Source: Nansenia antarctica
Lineage: Eukaryota > Chordata > Actinopteri > Argentiniformes > Microstomatidae
DNA: 64,000 bases
NCBI GenBank assembly: GCA_963989245.1
Contig: OZ022355.1
Span: 19,880,761 to 19,944,760 of the forward strand
Reading direction: 5' to 3'
Each line of letters begins with the position of its first letter. The stretch's first letter is position 1. Positions 12,401 through 24,400 of the stretch are shown in pieces. The notes beneath the pieces are model-generated. The model saw nothing but the letters and a program-made list of their open reading frames with translations, did no database searches and was not told the DNA's origin. The position numbers and the translations under genes were made by a program.

Positions 12401-15400
12401 CAAAATCGATCATTACCTTATCTGCTTCAGGAGATGCCTGTGGCACGAAATACTGTGTCACTGCAGCTTGGTTCATCTGGATCCTGGCATTACGGGAGTG
12501 CTGCTCTCCAGAAGCACGCTGTTTCACGTCTGACAGGCCGCCGTGTGCGATAGAAAAGATTAAAGGGACGGGCGATTTCCTGAAATCCAAATGTCCCGCT
12601 AAATTCGGACCAATCACAAAACTGTTTTATAAGCGCGTCGCCTCGCGCCGCGCGCCTGTTCAGTCTCGATTGCAGTGTGGGCCGCCACGAATCAATGCAT
12701 ATAGAGGAAACACGGATATTGCCCAGCGCTGCAGTAAGATATATTGGAGCAATCACGCAATGCGGGTGGATTGAAAATACGGAACAAACAGCGTTCCGTA
12801 TTGGTTCAAAACGGAACGCATCTTTTAACTGTCAAATAAGGAACGATTCCGTATTTCAAGGTACGGGTGGCAACCCTAGTTAGGTCATGTTCTCACATGA
12901 AAGTCCGAATCGAGACCCGGAGCAATACAATACACGTGGATGAGTTCGCAACAGTGTTGCATAAATTATTTATCTGATTTGCGTTCTCACACCTAGGGCT
13001 TTCACACCTAGGGCTTTCACACCGGCAAAGAACCGTGCCGGTTCGCGTTCGGAAACCTCCGAACGTTGCCGCTGTCTGGCGAACGATACACTGGTACGAA
13101 CGATCCACTGGTATGAACAGATACACTGGTATGAACGATCCACTGGTATGAACAGATACACTGGTATGAACGATCCACTGGTATGAACGATCCACTGGTA
13201 TGAACAGATACACTGGTATGAACGATCCACTGGTATGAACAGATACACTGGTATGAACCGATACACTGGTACGAACAGATACACTGGTACGAACGATACA
13301 CTGGTACGAACGATACACTGGTACGAACGATACACTGGTATGAACGATCTAGGGGTGGGCATCAATGATCGACGATCGATAATTGATCGATAAGGATCTT
13401 GGTCGATCACAAAATATTTTGATCGATAATCATTCATATATATATATATTTTTTAATAATAATAATAATAATGGAAATTAGTTTGTCCACTTGTGGTCAC
13501 CAGATTGCGTTCGTCTCTCACCCCTGAACATGATCATCTTTCTGAACAAGAACCAGTAGGCCTGCCGCCTACAGTCTGGAGTTTAAATTTAAGTTAAGCT
13601 GGACGCTCTTAAGGACACTAACGTTTTCAGTCATCCTCCTATTTGTGAGTAACTGTTTTTTTACTGTTCCTATGGTGAGTTACTTATTTTCTATATTTTT
13701 ATTTATAACGTAAAATGTGTTTTTAAGTTAAACAATTGTTTAAGAGGATTGTTATCTGACTGTAGTGTCTAGTTTAAATGTGAATGAATGAATGTGTGCA
13801 ATAGCAACACAAATAAAGTTTTCCCCCCAAGGGGAAAAATGCTTGTTATTTCTGCCCTAGTTTTTATTTATTTTATTTTTTTATGAAAAAAAAGCTTATC
13901 AATTAATCGATAATTGATCGTTAATTCTTGCGATTATCGAAAAAGAAATGTTGATCGTTTGCCCAGCCCTAAACGATACACTGGTATGAACGATACACTG
14001 GTATGACCGATACACTGGTATGATCGATACACTGGTATGATACACTGGTATGAACTAGGGCTGCAACGAACGATTATTTTGATAATTGATTAATCTGCCG
14101 ATTATTTTTCCGATTAATCGGATAAAAATGACAAACAGATTTTTATTTATTTTATTTTATTTTATAAATAATATAAATAAAAAAGGCTTTGCTACATCAA
14201 ATAGGTTTAACAACAGGCCATGGACTATGGCGGTAGATTGTTTCAATAAAGTAGTTGAACTCTAGCTCAATACATACATTGTTTTAGGTAATAACTTTGC
14301 TTAATGTAAAGGTCAGTAACCCAAAGTGCAATATAGGCTACAGACAAGACACTAATGTTTTTATATAACAGATATGCTCCAAAACAATGCAATGTGTCCT
14401 CTCACTCCATACAATAGGCTAGGCTACAGTCAGTGCCTCACTCTAACTCACGGGTAGCTTGGTAGGCTACCACTAGCTAGCCTTTAGCTTATCACCTCTG
14501 CTCTACCACTGACGTTAGCCAGCTAGCTAAATACACTTGTCATGCAATATTAAATTCATGAATGCGAGCTCAGCAAACACTCACTGGCTATCTGGCTAAC
14601 ACTCAACTGGCATACTCCAGTTCTGAAGGCATAGAATGCGAATAGCAAGCTAAAAATACAATAGGTCATTAAGAGGGAGAATCTATTAGATAAACGAGAA
14701 GAACTAACTTAGGCCTACAGCTGTGCCAGTGAAACGAACGATCCTCACTTCAAAACGCAACGTAGCTCTGCAAGACAGCGTGGCGTGCGTCAACAGGAAG
14801 TAGGTTTGTTATGGAACAAGACCCGACGAATCGATAATGGAATTCGTCGAATCGTCGCCAACGAATTTCATTATCGATTTTTATCAATTTCATCGATTCG
14901 TTGTTGCAGCCCTAGTATGAACGATACACTGGTATGATACACTGGTATGAAAGATACACTGGTATGAACGATACTCTGGTATGAACGATACTCTGGTATG
15001 AACGATACTCTGGTATGAACGCGGGCTCGTTCGCCAGACAGCGCCAACGTTCGGAGGTTTCCGAACGCGAACCGGCACGGTTCTTTGCCGGTGTGAAAGC
15101 CCTACCAGCCCTTCATGTAAACGAAGTAACATACGCAATCGAAGCAACAGACGTGGTAGTTGATTGGTCGGAAAAATTGCCTCTTATCCAGATCAACATG
15201 CGTGCGCTGTTGTTTTCCTATGGACTGCGTCGGGCAGCGTTCTCACCAAAAGCAAAGCGAAGCAAAGTGACTGATGCGTCGTTTGTAACCGAAGCGTTCT
15301 CACAGCTCCAAACGACGCAGAGCAAAGCAAACTTTATCCTAAACTCCGTTTCAAGTGAAGCAAATGTTCTAGTGAGAACACCCCCTTACTTATTATTACC

Positions 15401-18400
15401 GTTATTAAAGCAACTTTGTTACCAATAGTAGTCAGGAATACAAGTCTATATGGTCCACGTCCCATGCCATTTGTTGTGTAATATTATTCTTTCTTACAAT
15501 TATATGATATCGGACGGTTGAGCAGAATTGTATCATAATAAGGCTTTGTTTGTGGGGTTTACTTAATATAGAAATAGATGTAGACCCAGACTAATGCATC
15601 ATGTCCAGTCAGTGGTGGGCTGTCAGGGCCAGCAAGGCCTTCTCTGCTGGCCTAAACATCATCAGAATATAAATTTAATTTAGATATATTTTTTCCACAA
15701 ATATGTATTAAATTATTCCCTTAGTCTATTCTCTTCATTTCATAGCTTTCCTCTTGGTTGCGCTGCTTCCAGCCATTTGGAGGGCTGTTAGAGCTTTTAT
15801 CCAATCATATAATTTCAGCCATAATGTGATGCCAGGGTACCAAGAAATCTGCCCGCCTGCAGATTCAACAGTGGCGCGAGTACAGATTGTAATTTAAAGT
15901 GAACGAGAAAAGAACTGTGGCGTACCGTAGTCAGATCTCGAGTTGGCGAGCAAATCCAAGCAAATCCGACGAAGGAGCCTGTTGTATGGCGCACCACCTG
16001 ATCAGCACCTGCACGTCTTTTGATTGGATACGAACTATTGGGAGGCAGAGCTAGCACACTGAACTTGATCGAGCTAATTTTTGTAGATGTAAGCTGTTGT
16101 TCTACAAGAAGCCACAATGGCTGAAGGAGGAGAAGAGGTAGATTTGGTGGCAGATATTACATGCCATTTTCAAGAAGAAACTTCTAAGAAAAGCTAGACA
16201 TAATCAGAAGAGAACGGCCAACCCCGACGTTAGCGACGCTATCCATATAGAAAAGGACTTATTGGTGGAACTGATAAACTGTACAATAGAGACATTGAAG
16301 TCTTCTTGAGGAAAGAAAGGAGGATGGATTTTGTGTTCAAATAATCAGTTGTTTTGGTGAGTACAAAGCATTTTATTTTTTCGGCAAGAGACGTAGATAT
16401 ACGGAGCGACCCTGCTGTTCGTAGATAGATTCATAGAGTTCATAGAGTGTGTGGTGTGGTGCACTGGCTCAGCTGTGTGAGTAAGTGGGGCTTCAATGCA
16501 ATCTTTTAATCACTTCCCGCCCGGGGTGCTATATATTGTAATATTGTATATATTGTACTTGTTAAAAGGGATGACACTTGTGTGGTAGTAAAGCAAACTT
16601 GTGATCTCTTTATTCCGTTCTACTCTCCGTGCTCCGATATGCTACCTAACTTCCGTGCCCTCTTAAAGGGTTATACCCAGGGGTGCACATAACTGGTGCG
16701 CCAGTGCGCATGCGTCGCCAAAATGCATGCTGCGTGGCAGATCAGCCGCATGAAGGCGCTCTTGCGCACCAACAGCTGGAACCGCTGGGAGAGGAATTTA
16801 CTTCCTAAAAATCCAACTGCTGACTGCTGACTGCTGCATCACTGAGGCACCCGACGAGCCGTCAAAATGTCCAAGAAGCAAGCCCCACTAAGTAATTATT
16901 TTGGTGTTCCGCCACCTCGTAAAAAAAAAAACACTGGACTGAGCCATTACCTGAGCCGCACAGAAAACGTGCATTTGTTGAAAAGTGGCTGCAGGATGTC
17001 GGCTGGCTAATGGCTAATGATGAGCGCACCGTGATGTGGTGCAAAATATGCCGTGAGCATCCCCATCTGGCCGATAAAAGCAACGCTTTTTATTTGGGGA
17101 CAAAGAATTTCAGTCATCCACCGTTTGATAAGCATGAGAATAGGGCTGTTACGATTATTCGACGTCGTCGACGTCAATACGTCGGTTAGCGTAATATGCG
17201 TCGGTTAGCCGTAAATAAACATTTTTTTTTTTTTTTTTTTTAAACCTTTATTTTACCAGGCGAGGCAATTAAGTGTATGAGTGAAAAATGGATAGCTACT
17301 AGCTAATGTTACACAAGCAATGTAGCTCACCACAGTTCGTATGTCTTGTCTTCTGGTGTTAGTAACGTTAGCTATGTAGCTGGCTAGCTACGGTAGCCTA
17401 TTGTCATTGTGGTGCGAGCACCTACTGTACGTTATCTAGCTCGTAGCTCGCATGCTACGTTAGCATCAATTTAGCTAATCATAACATAGCAGCGAGAGTA
17501 ACGTTAGCTAGCTATGTGTTGTGGTGATGGACAGACTTCTAAATGGCCATGTTGGCATTCAAGTTGGCTAAACATAGCAGTGAGGTGGAGACAAATAAGT
17601 TTTTTTTTTTTTTTTTTTTTACAGTACAAAAATTATCGTTAGACTTATCGATAAATTAGTCGTTAGACTAATCGAATAACCGATAAAATAATCGCTAGAT
17701 TAATCGTTAGAAAAATAGTCGTTTGGGACAGCACTACATGAGAAAAGCAAAGAGCACATTAAGATAGTTGAAACTATTGATAACAGGAGCAGCCAGGATC
17801 GCAGTCGCCCGCTTGACAGGTGGCAGGACAACATTAGTGAAGAACAGCGTCAAGGACTGTGTAATATATATTTCTCCTGGCCTTTCACAAAGCGAAACAT
17901 GCACGCCCAATGCGTTCATTTGAACAGGACATTCCTCTATTTGAGAGGCTTGGAGTTAATGTCGGGAGTGCATATCATACACGAGAAGCAGGGTCCCGCA
18001 TCGTGCAGACTATCGCACAGACAATCAGCTCGGAACTGTTTAAGAAATTAAAAGCAGCAGAATTCTGGGGTCTGCTCTTTGACGGATCAGAAGACATCAA
18101 CAAAACCGAGCGGGAAATCGTGTACATTGTGTCGGTGTCGAGCAACGGAGAGGTTAGCTCAGATTTCCTTGGATTAATTAATCTGGGGGTGAAGCGATCA
18201 GCACAGGACATAGTGGATGGACTTGTGCAACTATTCCAGGAATGTGCCTCGCGGAGGAGTGGCAGACGAAGTTAGTCTCTGTGTGCACCGACGGAGCGGC
18301 TGTCAACGTCGGAGTATACAACGGCGTCATTCCCAAATGACGTCAGAAGGTGGTCATCGGGGATTCCCTGGTGCACATAATGTGCACGGCCCACACCCTG

Positions 18401-21400
18401 GAGAACACCGCGAAGTCAGCAGATCGCATGGTACCATACTGTGAGTCATTCAATCGTTCTGTTGTCAAATTGCTTAGCTTTTATTTGCAGAAGGGGGAAT
18501 TGACCATTTCAAATCAAACAATATCAAATCAAATTCAATGCTCAGGCTCAAGGCTCAAGGCAACTTCAAAATTGGAACAACAAAATACATGTCTTGCTTA
18601 TCACAAGACATGTTTTGACGACAACATGGATATTGACAGAATAACGGAGAAGGTAAGCCTACTAGTTTACATTTCGCTTAACAGTTTTGAGAGTAAACAG
18701 GTTCGCAGTCTGCAAAAAGAACAGCACAACTACAGAAACTGTGTGATGAGAATGGCATTGCCTTCCTAAAACTAGGAAAGTTTCACAATATTAGATGGTC
18801 TGCATGGAGACAACAGACTCTCTTGAAAATATGGGGACTATTACCTGCCATAAAAATTCAACTGGCTACAAGTGATGACAGTGACCTGAAACATGTCTGC
18901 ACTCAGCACTTTCACTGTTTCCTAGCCAACATGCTCGACACTGGAGGAATCTTACAGTTCCTCTCCCTCAAGTTCCAGCAAAATAAGTTGAGTATTGCTG
19001 AATGCAAAGATGAGCTCATGGTAGCTATTGGACAGCTGACACTTCTGCTTGACAGTGATGGCAAGTACAGGAAAGAGACTGTTGCAAATGTAGATGCTGA
19101 CAGGGACAAGATTCATGTACTGAGAGGTCTAATTGAAGAGTTTGAAACCCGATATGAATCCCTCAAGTCATGTGATCAATTTCTAATTTTTGATCCTTCA
19201 ACTTGGCCTCAGGAAATGAAAGGCCTCCACAGTTTTGGCAACACCACACTTGATGGCATCCTCCAGAATTATGAGGCCAGCATGTCTGTTGACAAAGACT
19301 CCACTCTAAGAGAATGGATGAGGTTAAAGCAGTCAGCAAAACGTTTAGCAGCCTCCTCAGTGTATGACTTGGTCAACATAGTGAAGACAAGCAACCCAGA
19401 GACTTACTCCAACATTTTGGAAAGTCATTCTGTTGTCCCTTACACTGCCCTTGAGCAGTGCTGCATGTGAGAGGGGATTTTCACACCTCAATATCATAAA
19501 AAACAAGTACAGATCCCCGCCTGTCAGACTCTCGCCTCTCATCCCTGATGCACATCTGCCTGTCTGAGATGACAACAGAGATGTTTGACCCAAAGCCAGC
19601 TGTTGACCTTTGGATGCAAACAGCTGATCGCAGGCTCAACCAGCAGGGGAGGAGTAAGCCTACAACATCCTCTACCATGGTTAAAATTGAGGACAGTGAC
19701 AACAGCAGTCAAGAGAGCAGTGATGATTAAGCTTGTAGCATAAATAAATAAAGAGATTTCAGTTGATTTCATTGTGTTTAAAGGAGTCTGACAGACTTTC
19801 GTGCTTAAAGAGCAGTCATTTGATTTTGCATTTGTTTTGCACACAATGATTTGTTCGTTCATCTTTATTTATGAAAAAATGTCGTTTTGCTAATATAAGT
19901 TATCCATGTATCCCTTTTTGATCCATCCTGTGGGACGGGTCGTGACTCGCGAGCTCGGGGAGCACCAAGCAGCATCCCTAGGTGCTCCTCTGAGCACTGG
20001 CCCCCAAAAATGATGTGCACCCCTGGTTATACCCTATCAGATATGAACATCACAGCAACGCCCGGTTATACTGCGTTTCTGTCTAAATGTATAGTTTCTA
20101 GAGCCATGGCGTGTCATAATGATGGTATTAAGAGGTGGAATAATTCAGGTAGGACATCACTGAAGGCCTAGGTGTGAAATGCACCGCCCGCCACTGTGTC
20201 CAGTATATGCAACATGTTGAAGTAAGAGCTTTGTTTGGGTAGCTGGAGGACCTACAGTAGGCTATCCACCAGCTAGGAGGTTTGTCTTCTGTTTAACACT
20301 AGGAAAGCCGTGAGGTGTTGTAGAGCACCAGTGAGTACAAAAAAAAATCTACCTTTGCACTCGATCAAATTTCAGGACCCTCCTTTCATGACTTTTCCTA
20401 GATATGTGCGTTCTACCACCCAGCATCTTTACATGTTCAAAATCGAGTTAGTATAAAGCGATTTTGCAGTATTTCTGTGTGTGCCTGTGTATTTGCCTTG
20501 GAATTCGGCTGCCATCTTTTTCTCCAAGGCTGCAATTCTCTTTTATATCAGCAGAGGTAGCAAGGGGGCACACACTGTGCTCAACCTTCAGGCTTCAGTG
20601 CTGAATTAGATACAGTATAAGACTGATAAGTATGTAACATAATGTGTTTATATATAGGCTATATATAGCAATAGGGATACATAAGATATGTATATGTACA
20701 GACAGTTATGAAAATGATAAACAGTACAGTATGTCTCCCAATCCCTTCAGATTTGTTGGAGCTGAGGTTTTTTTTTCACCCAAGTTCCATGCAATAGTGA
20801 TAAGATATTATGATATGTGTAGCCTATGTACAGTTATTAGGGATGCACGATATGCATTTTTCCCAACCGATACCGATACCGATATTTACCCGCTTCTCGT
20901 GGCCGATAACCGATACCAATACCGATATTATTATTATTATTTTATTTTTTCTTTCCTAGCACCAGGGGAGCTCCCCCTCCTAAATTTCGTTGTTTGGTAC
21001 CTGTACTATATCAATGACAATAAAGACCATTCAGATATCATTTCACAGTTGATAACCTGTAGTTCATGCACACCTGAAAGTAAGAAAGGCTATGTAGTGA
21101 GCAAAGATTGATGATTTAATATTCCATAGTGATCTCACCAAATCTAACTTACATCACTATCGTTAACACAACAAAGAGAACACTTCTGAGTCTTCAAATG
21201 TTCATTTATTATTTCCTCTAACAAACAGAATCTGTTATACAGTGCACAATGCTTTTTTTAGCCAAGATCTGGCCTCCTTTTATGAAAACAAAAAAGGCTC
21301 ACCTAAGAGTAATTAGATCAAAAAAGTGTCAAAAATAAAGTGCACCTTGTGCATCAGTCAATACAAAAATAAAGACTTTTAAAGAACCAAAAGTTGTATA

Positions 21401-24400
21401 GAACTTGTACAGAAACTAGTGCCAAATGGCTGCTTAGTCTGCAGATAAACAGAATGATACAAGGCACATAGTAGGCTACACTAGTATGCTTAATAAAGCA
21501 ACTGAAAAGGGCTGGGCTATGCTACTTTTAGTGCATGAGGATGAGGTAGGTTGTGATAAAGCCCATCAAACGTTTTGCATAAGAATTCAAAATAAATTGC
21601 ACTGACATGGAAAAACAAAAAGTGAATGTTTTCCTTGTAAACAACTTGTCTTGTATAGCCTACATTCACATTCTCACCTAAATAATAGACACGTTTTCCA
21701 TTGGTGTTCCCTAATATACAAACTGAATACAATTCCTACCTCATAGAACCTTTGCAATGTAGGCCTACCACTCTGAGGCTACTTTACACTATGCTAGCCT
21801 ACTTTGAGGGCATCAGGTGAATATTTTTCTTCATAAAAAGAAGCATCTCTGCTCTCTCGCATCCGAGTCGGTTTCTTTTTTCATCGATCACATGAGCAGC
21901 TGCAGAAAATAAACGTTCGCTGTCGACGCTAGTGCAAGGGGCTGACAGGTACGCCCTTGCAAGCAGGGCCAGGGTCGGGAAACGGGATTTGTTGCTTCTC
22001 CAGTATTCCATTGGGTTCTGAGTCCTGGGAATCGTTGACTGTGAGAGGTACATCTAAAAGGACAACAAAATCACAATATACTGTAAGTACAGATGTCGCT
22101 AGATTAGCCAAGCTCTCCACTTCCGCATAAACATCCGCCCCTCCTTACGTAACACCCTACATAGCAGCGCACATGTCACATTATCGTGATGTGGTGTATT
22201 TTTTAACAAGTTGAAAGCCAAACATTAAATTGAATAAATTACCTGCACTTCCGTTTGAGTTCTCGCCTGCTCTTCTGTGGGTTCAGTGTTTTCTTCCAAG
22301 ATTTCGTCGTACATTTCCAGCAAAGAAGGGTTACCTGTGTGTATGTAATGTGTACATTTCAAGCCTGCAAACTGCGACACTTAAATGAATGTGCAACCAA
22401 TAACACTATGTGCAATATGACAACCCTAGGGTACATAAGGTTGCAGAGAAATAGGAAATGTTAGAATAGGTATAGCATAGCATAGAGTACAGCACAGTGT
22501 TTTATCTGTACAGTATAGTATAGTGGATAGTGTACATAGCCTTTATTTATGTAAACCAGCTCTTTTCCCCTCTTGTTTTTTTAGTTTTTTTTTCTTTCCT
22601 AGCACCAGGGGAGCCCCCCCTCCCAAATGTCGTTGTTTGGTACCTGTCCTGTACTATAGCAATGACAATAAAGAGTCTTAAATAAATAAATAATAAAATA
22701 AAGACCATTCATTCATTACCGTCTGTCCTTGTCTTCTTTGCTTGCGGCTCGGCTGGCTGGTCAGCTGTTGCACAGCTGATCATCTTCTCTTGCAACATGT
22801 CTGCTGCTTGCACTTTTGTTCCAACCTTGAAGAAGCGGTCCTTGTATCTAGGGTCCAAGATTGTTGCGAGATAATACAGGGGCTCTTCATGGATGTGACC
22901 GAATCTCTGGTCTACTGCTTGTAACAGGGTGCTCTTGGAAGTTTTCACTCCCTGGTCTGTTGCAACGGCCTTGTTTAACAGACGTTTTAAGGCCTTCGAC
23001 AGAGGGGATCACGTCTGCTGCTGTGGCCGTAGCTGAACTAATATCTCTAGTCACCTGTTCGCACGGATCGAGGATGGTCAGCATGTTTTCAACTAGCGCC
23101 CATTGGTATGCGTTTAGAGACGCAGGTAACGCGTAATCTACTCCATATGCTGTGAGCGCTCGCTTCTGCTCCAACAAACTCCTAAGCATATAAAACGTGC
23201 TGTTCCATCGCGTTGGTACGTCTTGTTGGAGCCGTGTGGTTTTCATTCCCAGTTGTGTCTGTAAATCTTTCAAACGGGAGGAGGCGAGTTGGGAGTGCTT
23301 AAAGTGTCCTACCATCTTCCTCCCGATCGCAACACAGTCGGATATACTTCTCTGGCTCAGTACAGCCTCATTAACGGCAAGCTGTAAACTGTGGGCCATA
23401 CAGCCCAAGCTTGCAACTTCACATTCCTCACAAGCCCTGACCATATTGCGTGCATTGTCCCTTAGCACAACGTGCACCCGCTCCTTAGGTATATTCCACT
23501 GTCCAAACATGGTTTCAAAAGTGCCGCGGATGGCTGTCGATTAGCCGCGAAAAAAAAGCTGCTGTGCCTATTGAACACGCATTTGAAAACTGCAGGAAGT
23601 TCACTCGAGACAGCTCAAAGGCTCAAGCAATCAATGAAAAAATAATGGAGTTGATGGCCCTCGACGACCAGCCTTTCTCTGTAGTAGAAGATAAAGGATT
23701 TCGCCAGCTAATTTCACATTTAGAGCCCCGGTATACACTCCCAAGTCGCCGCTATTTTGCAGACGTGTGCCTGCCTGCTATGTATGATACAGTCGCCACA
23801 CACATCCATAGTCTGATCGATACTAGCGTAAGCCAGATAAGTTTTACCACGGACATATGGACTTCTGACGTTAGTCCAGTCAGTATGCTTAGTTTGACGG
23901 CCCAGTGGCTGGATGGACTTCAATATGAAGAAGACACTGCTACATGCGCAGGAGTTCTCCGGTTCGCATACTGTGACAGCCATCCGTGGTAATAAATTAC
24001 TCTTAGGTGAGCCTTTTTTGTTTTCATAAAAGGAGGCCAGATCTTGGCAAAAAAAAGCATTGTGCACTGTCTATAACAGATTCTGTTTGTTAGAGGAAAT
24101 AATAAATGAACATTTGAAGAGTCAGAAGTGTTCTCTTTGTTGTGTTAACAATAGTGATGTAAGTTAGATTTGGTGATAATTTAATTAATTTTAATTTTGC
24201 CATTTAGCAGACGCCTTTATCCAAAGCGACTTACAATTACGAATTACAGGGACATTCCCCCTGGAGTAACTGAGGGCTAAGTGCCTTACTCAAGGGCACA
24301 CTAGTAGTGGTGTGGCTTCAGGCGGGATTCAAACTCACAACCTTCCGATCACAAGTCCAACTCACTATCCACTAGACCACCACTAGTGAGATCACTATGG

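Larger units (their letters stand above)
9815..12877 (-). mobile_element. hAT-A, defective hAT transposon in MIX23 intron 1
   Basis: The ends are inverted repeats AGGGTTGCCACC (9815) and GGGTGGCAACCCT (to 12877). The 8-bp flanks tcttaggt and agttaggt match at 6 of 8, as expected for an old hAT target duplication. The transposase reads on the minus strand and is interrupted by a MITE at 10851-11600. Confidence 0.85.
13083..15016. repeat. 17/18-bp minisatellite, interrupted by two MITEs
   Basis: The core unit is CACTGGTATGAA followed by a variable joint: CGATC, CGATA or CAGATA. At 13083-13350 the 17-bp and 18-bp forms alternate in part, a simple higher-order pattern. The remaining units are at 13972-14055 and 14915-15016, where the joint is mostly GATA and the last units read ctctggtatgaa. 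Confidence 0.95.
13011..15102. mobile_element. TA-flanked element with about 80-bp inverted repeats and a minisatellite core
   Basis: Bases 13011-13090 (GGGCTTTCACACCGGCAAAG..., continuing through CCTCCGAACGTTG to CTGGCGAACGA) are the near-exact reverse complement of about 15023-15102. The dinucleotide TA flanks both ends (13009-13010, 15103-15104). The space between is made of a 17/18-bp minisatellite and two inserted MITEs; no transposase is present. The terminal 15-mer ctagggctttcacac is also tandemly duplicated at 12993-13008. The superfamily is not certain. Confidence 0.85.
16678..20025 (+). mobile_element. hAT-C, nearly full-length hAT inside hAT-B
   Basis: The ends are CAGGGGTGCACATAACTGG (16678) and, inverted, ATGTGCACCCCTG (to 20025), with the exact 8-bp duplication GTTATACC at 16670-16677 and 20026-20033. 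It carries a recognisable transposase pseudogene and a nested MITE-1 copy. Confidence 0.95.
15610..20196 (+). mobile_element. hAT-B, degraded hAT that hosts hAT-C
   Basis: The ends are CAGTGGTGGGCTGTCAGGGC (15610) and GCACCGCCCGCCACTG (to 20196), with the exact 8-bp target duplication TGTCCAGT at 15602-15609 and 20197-20204. At 16117 a broken reading starts MAEGGEEVDLVADI and continues in other frames as KLDIIRRERPTPTL, like the N-terminus of ZMYM-type hAT proteins. The rest of its coding region is gone or displaced by hAT-C. Confidence 0.9.

Noticed and set aside
12893..13437. Repetitive reading frames of the type RSYQCIVHTSV on the minus strand
   Set aside because: They are products of the 17/18-bp minisatellite and stop at its edges.
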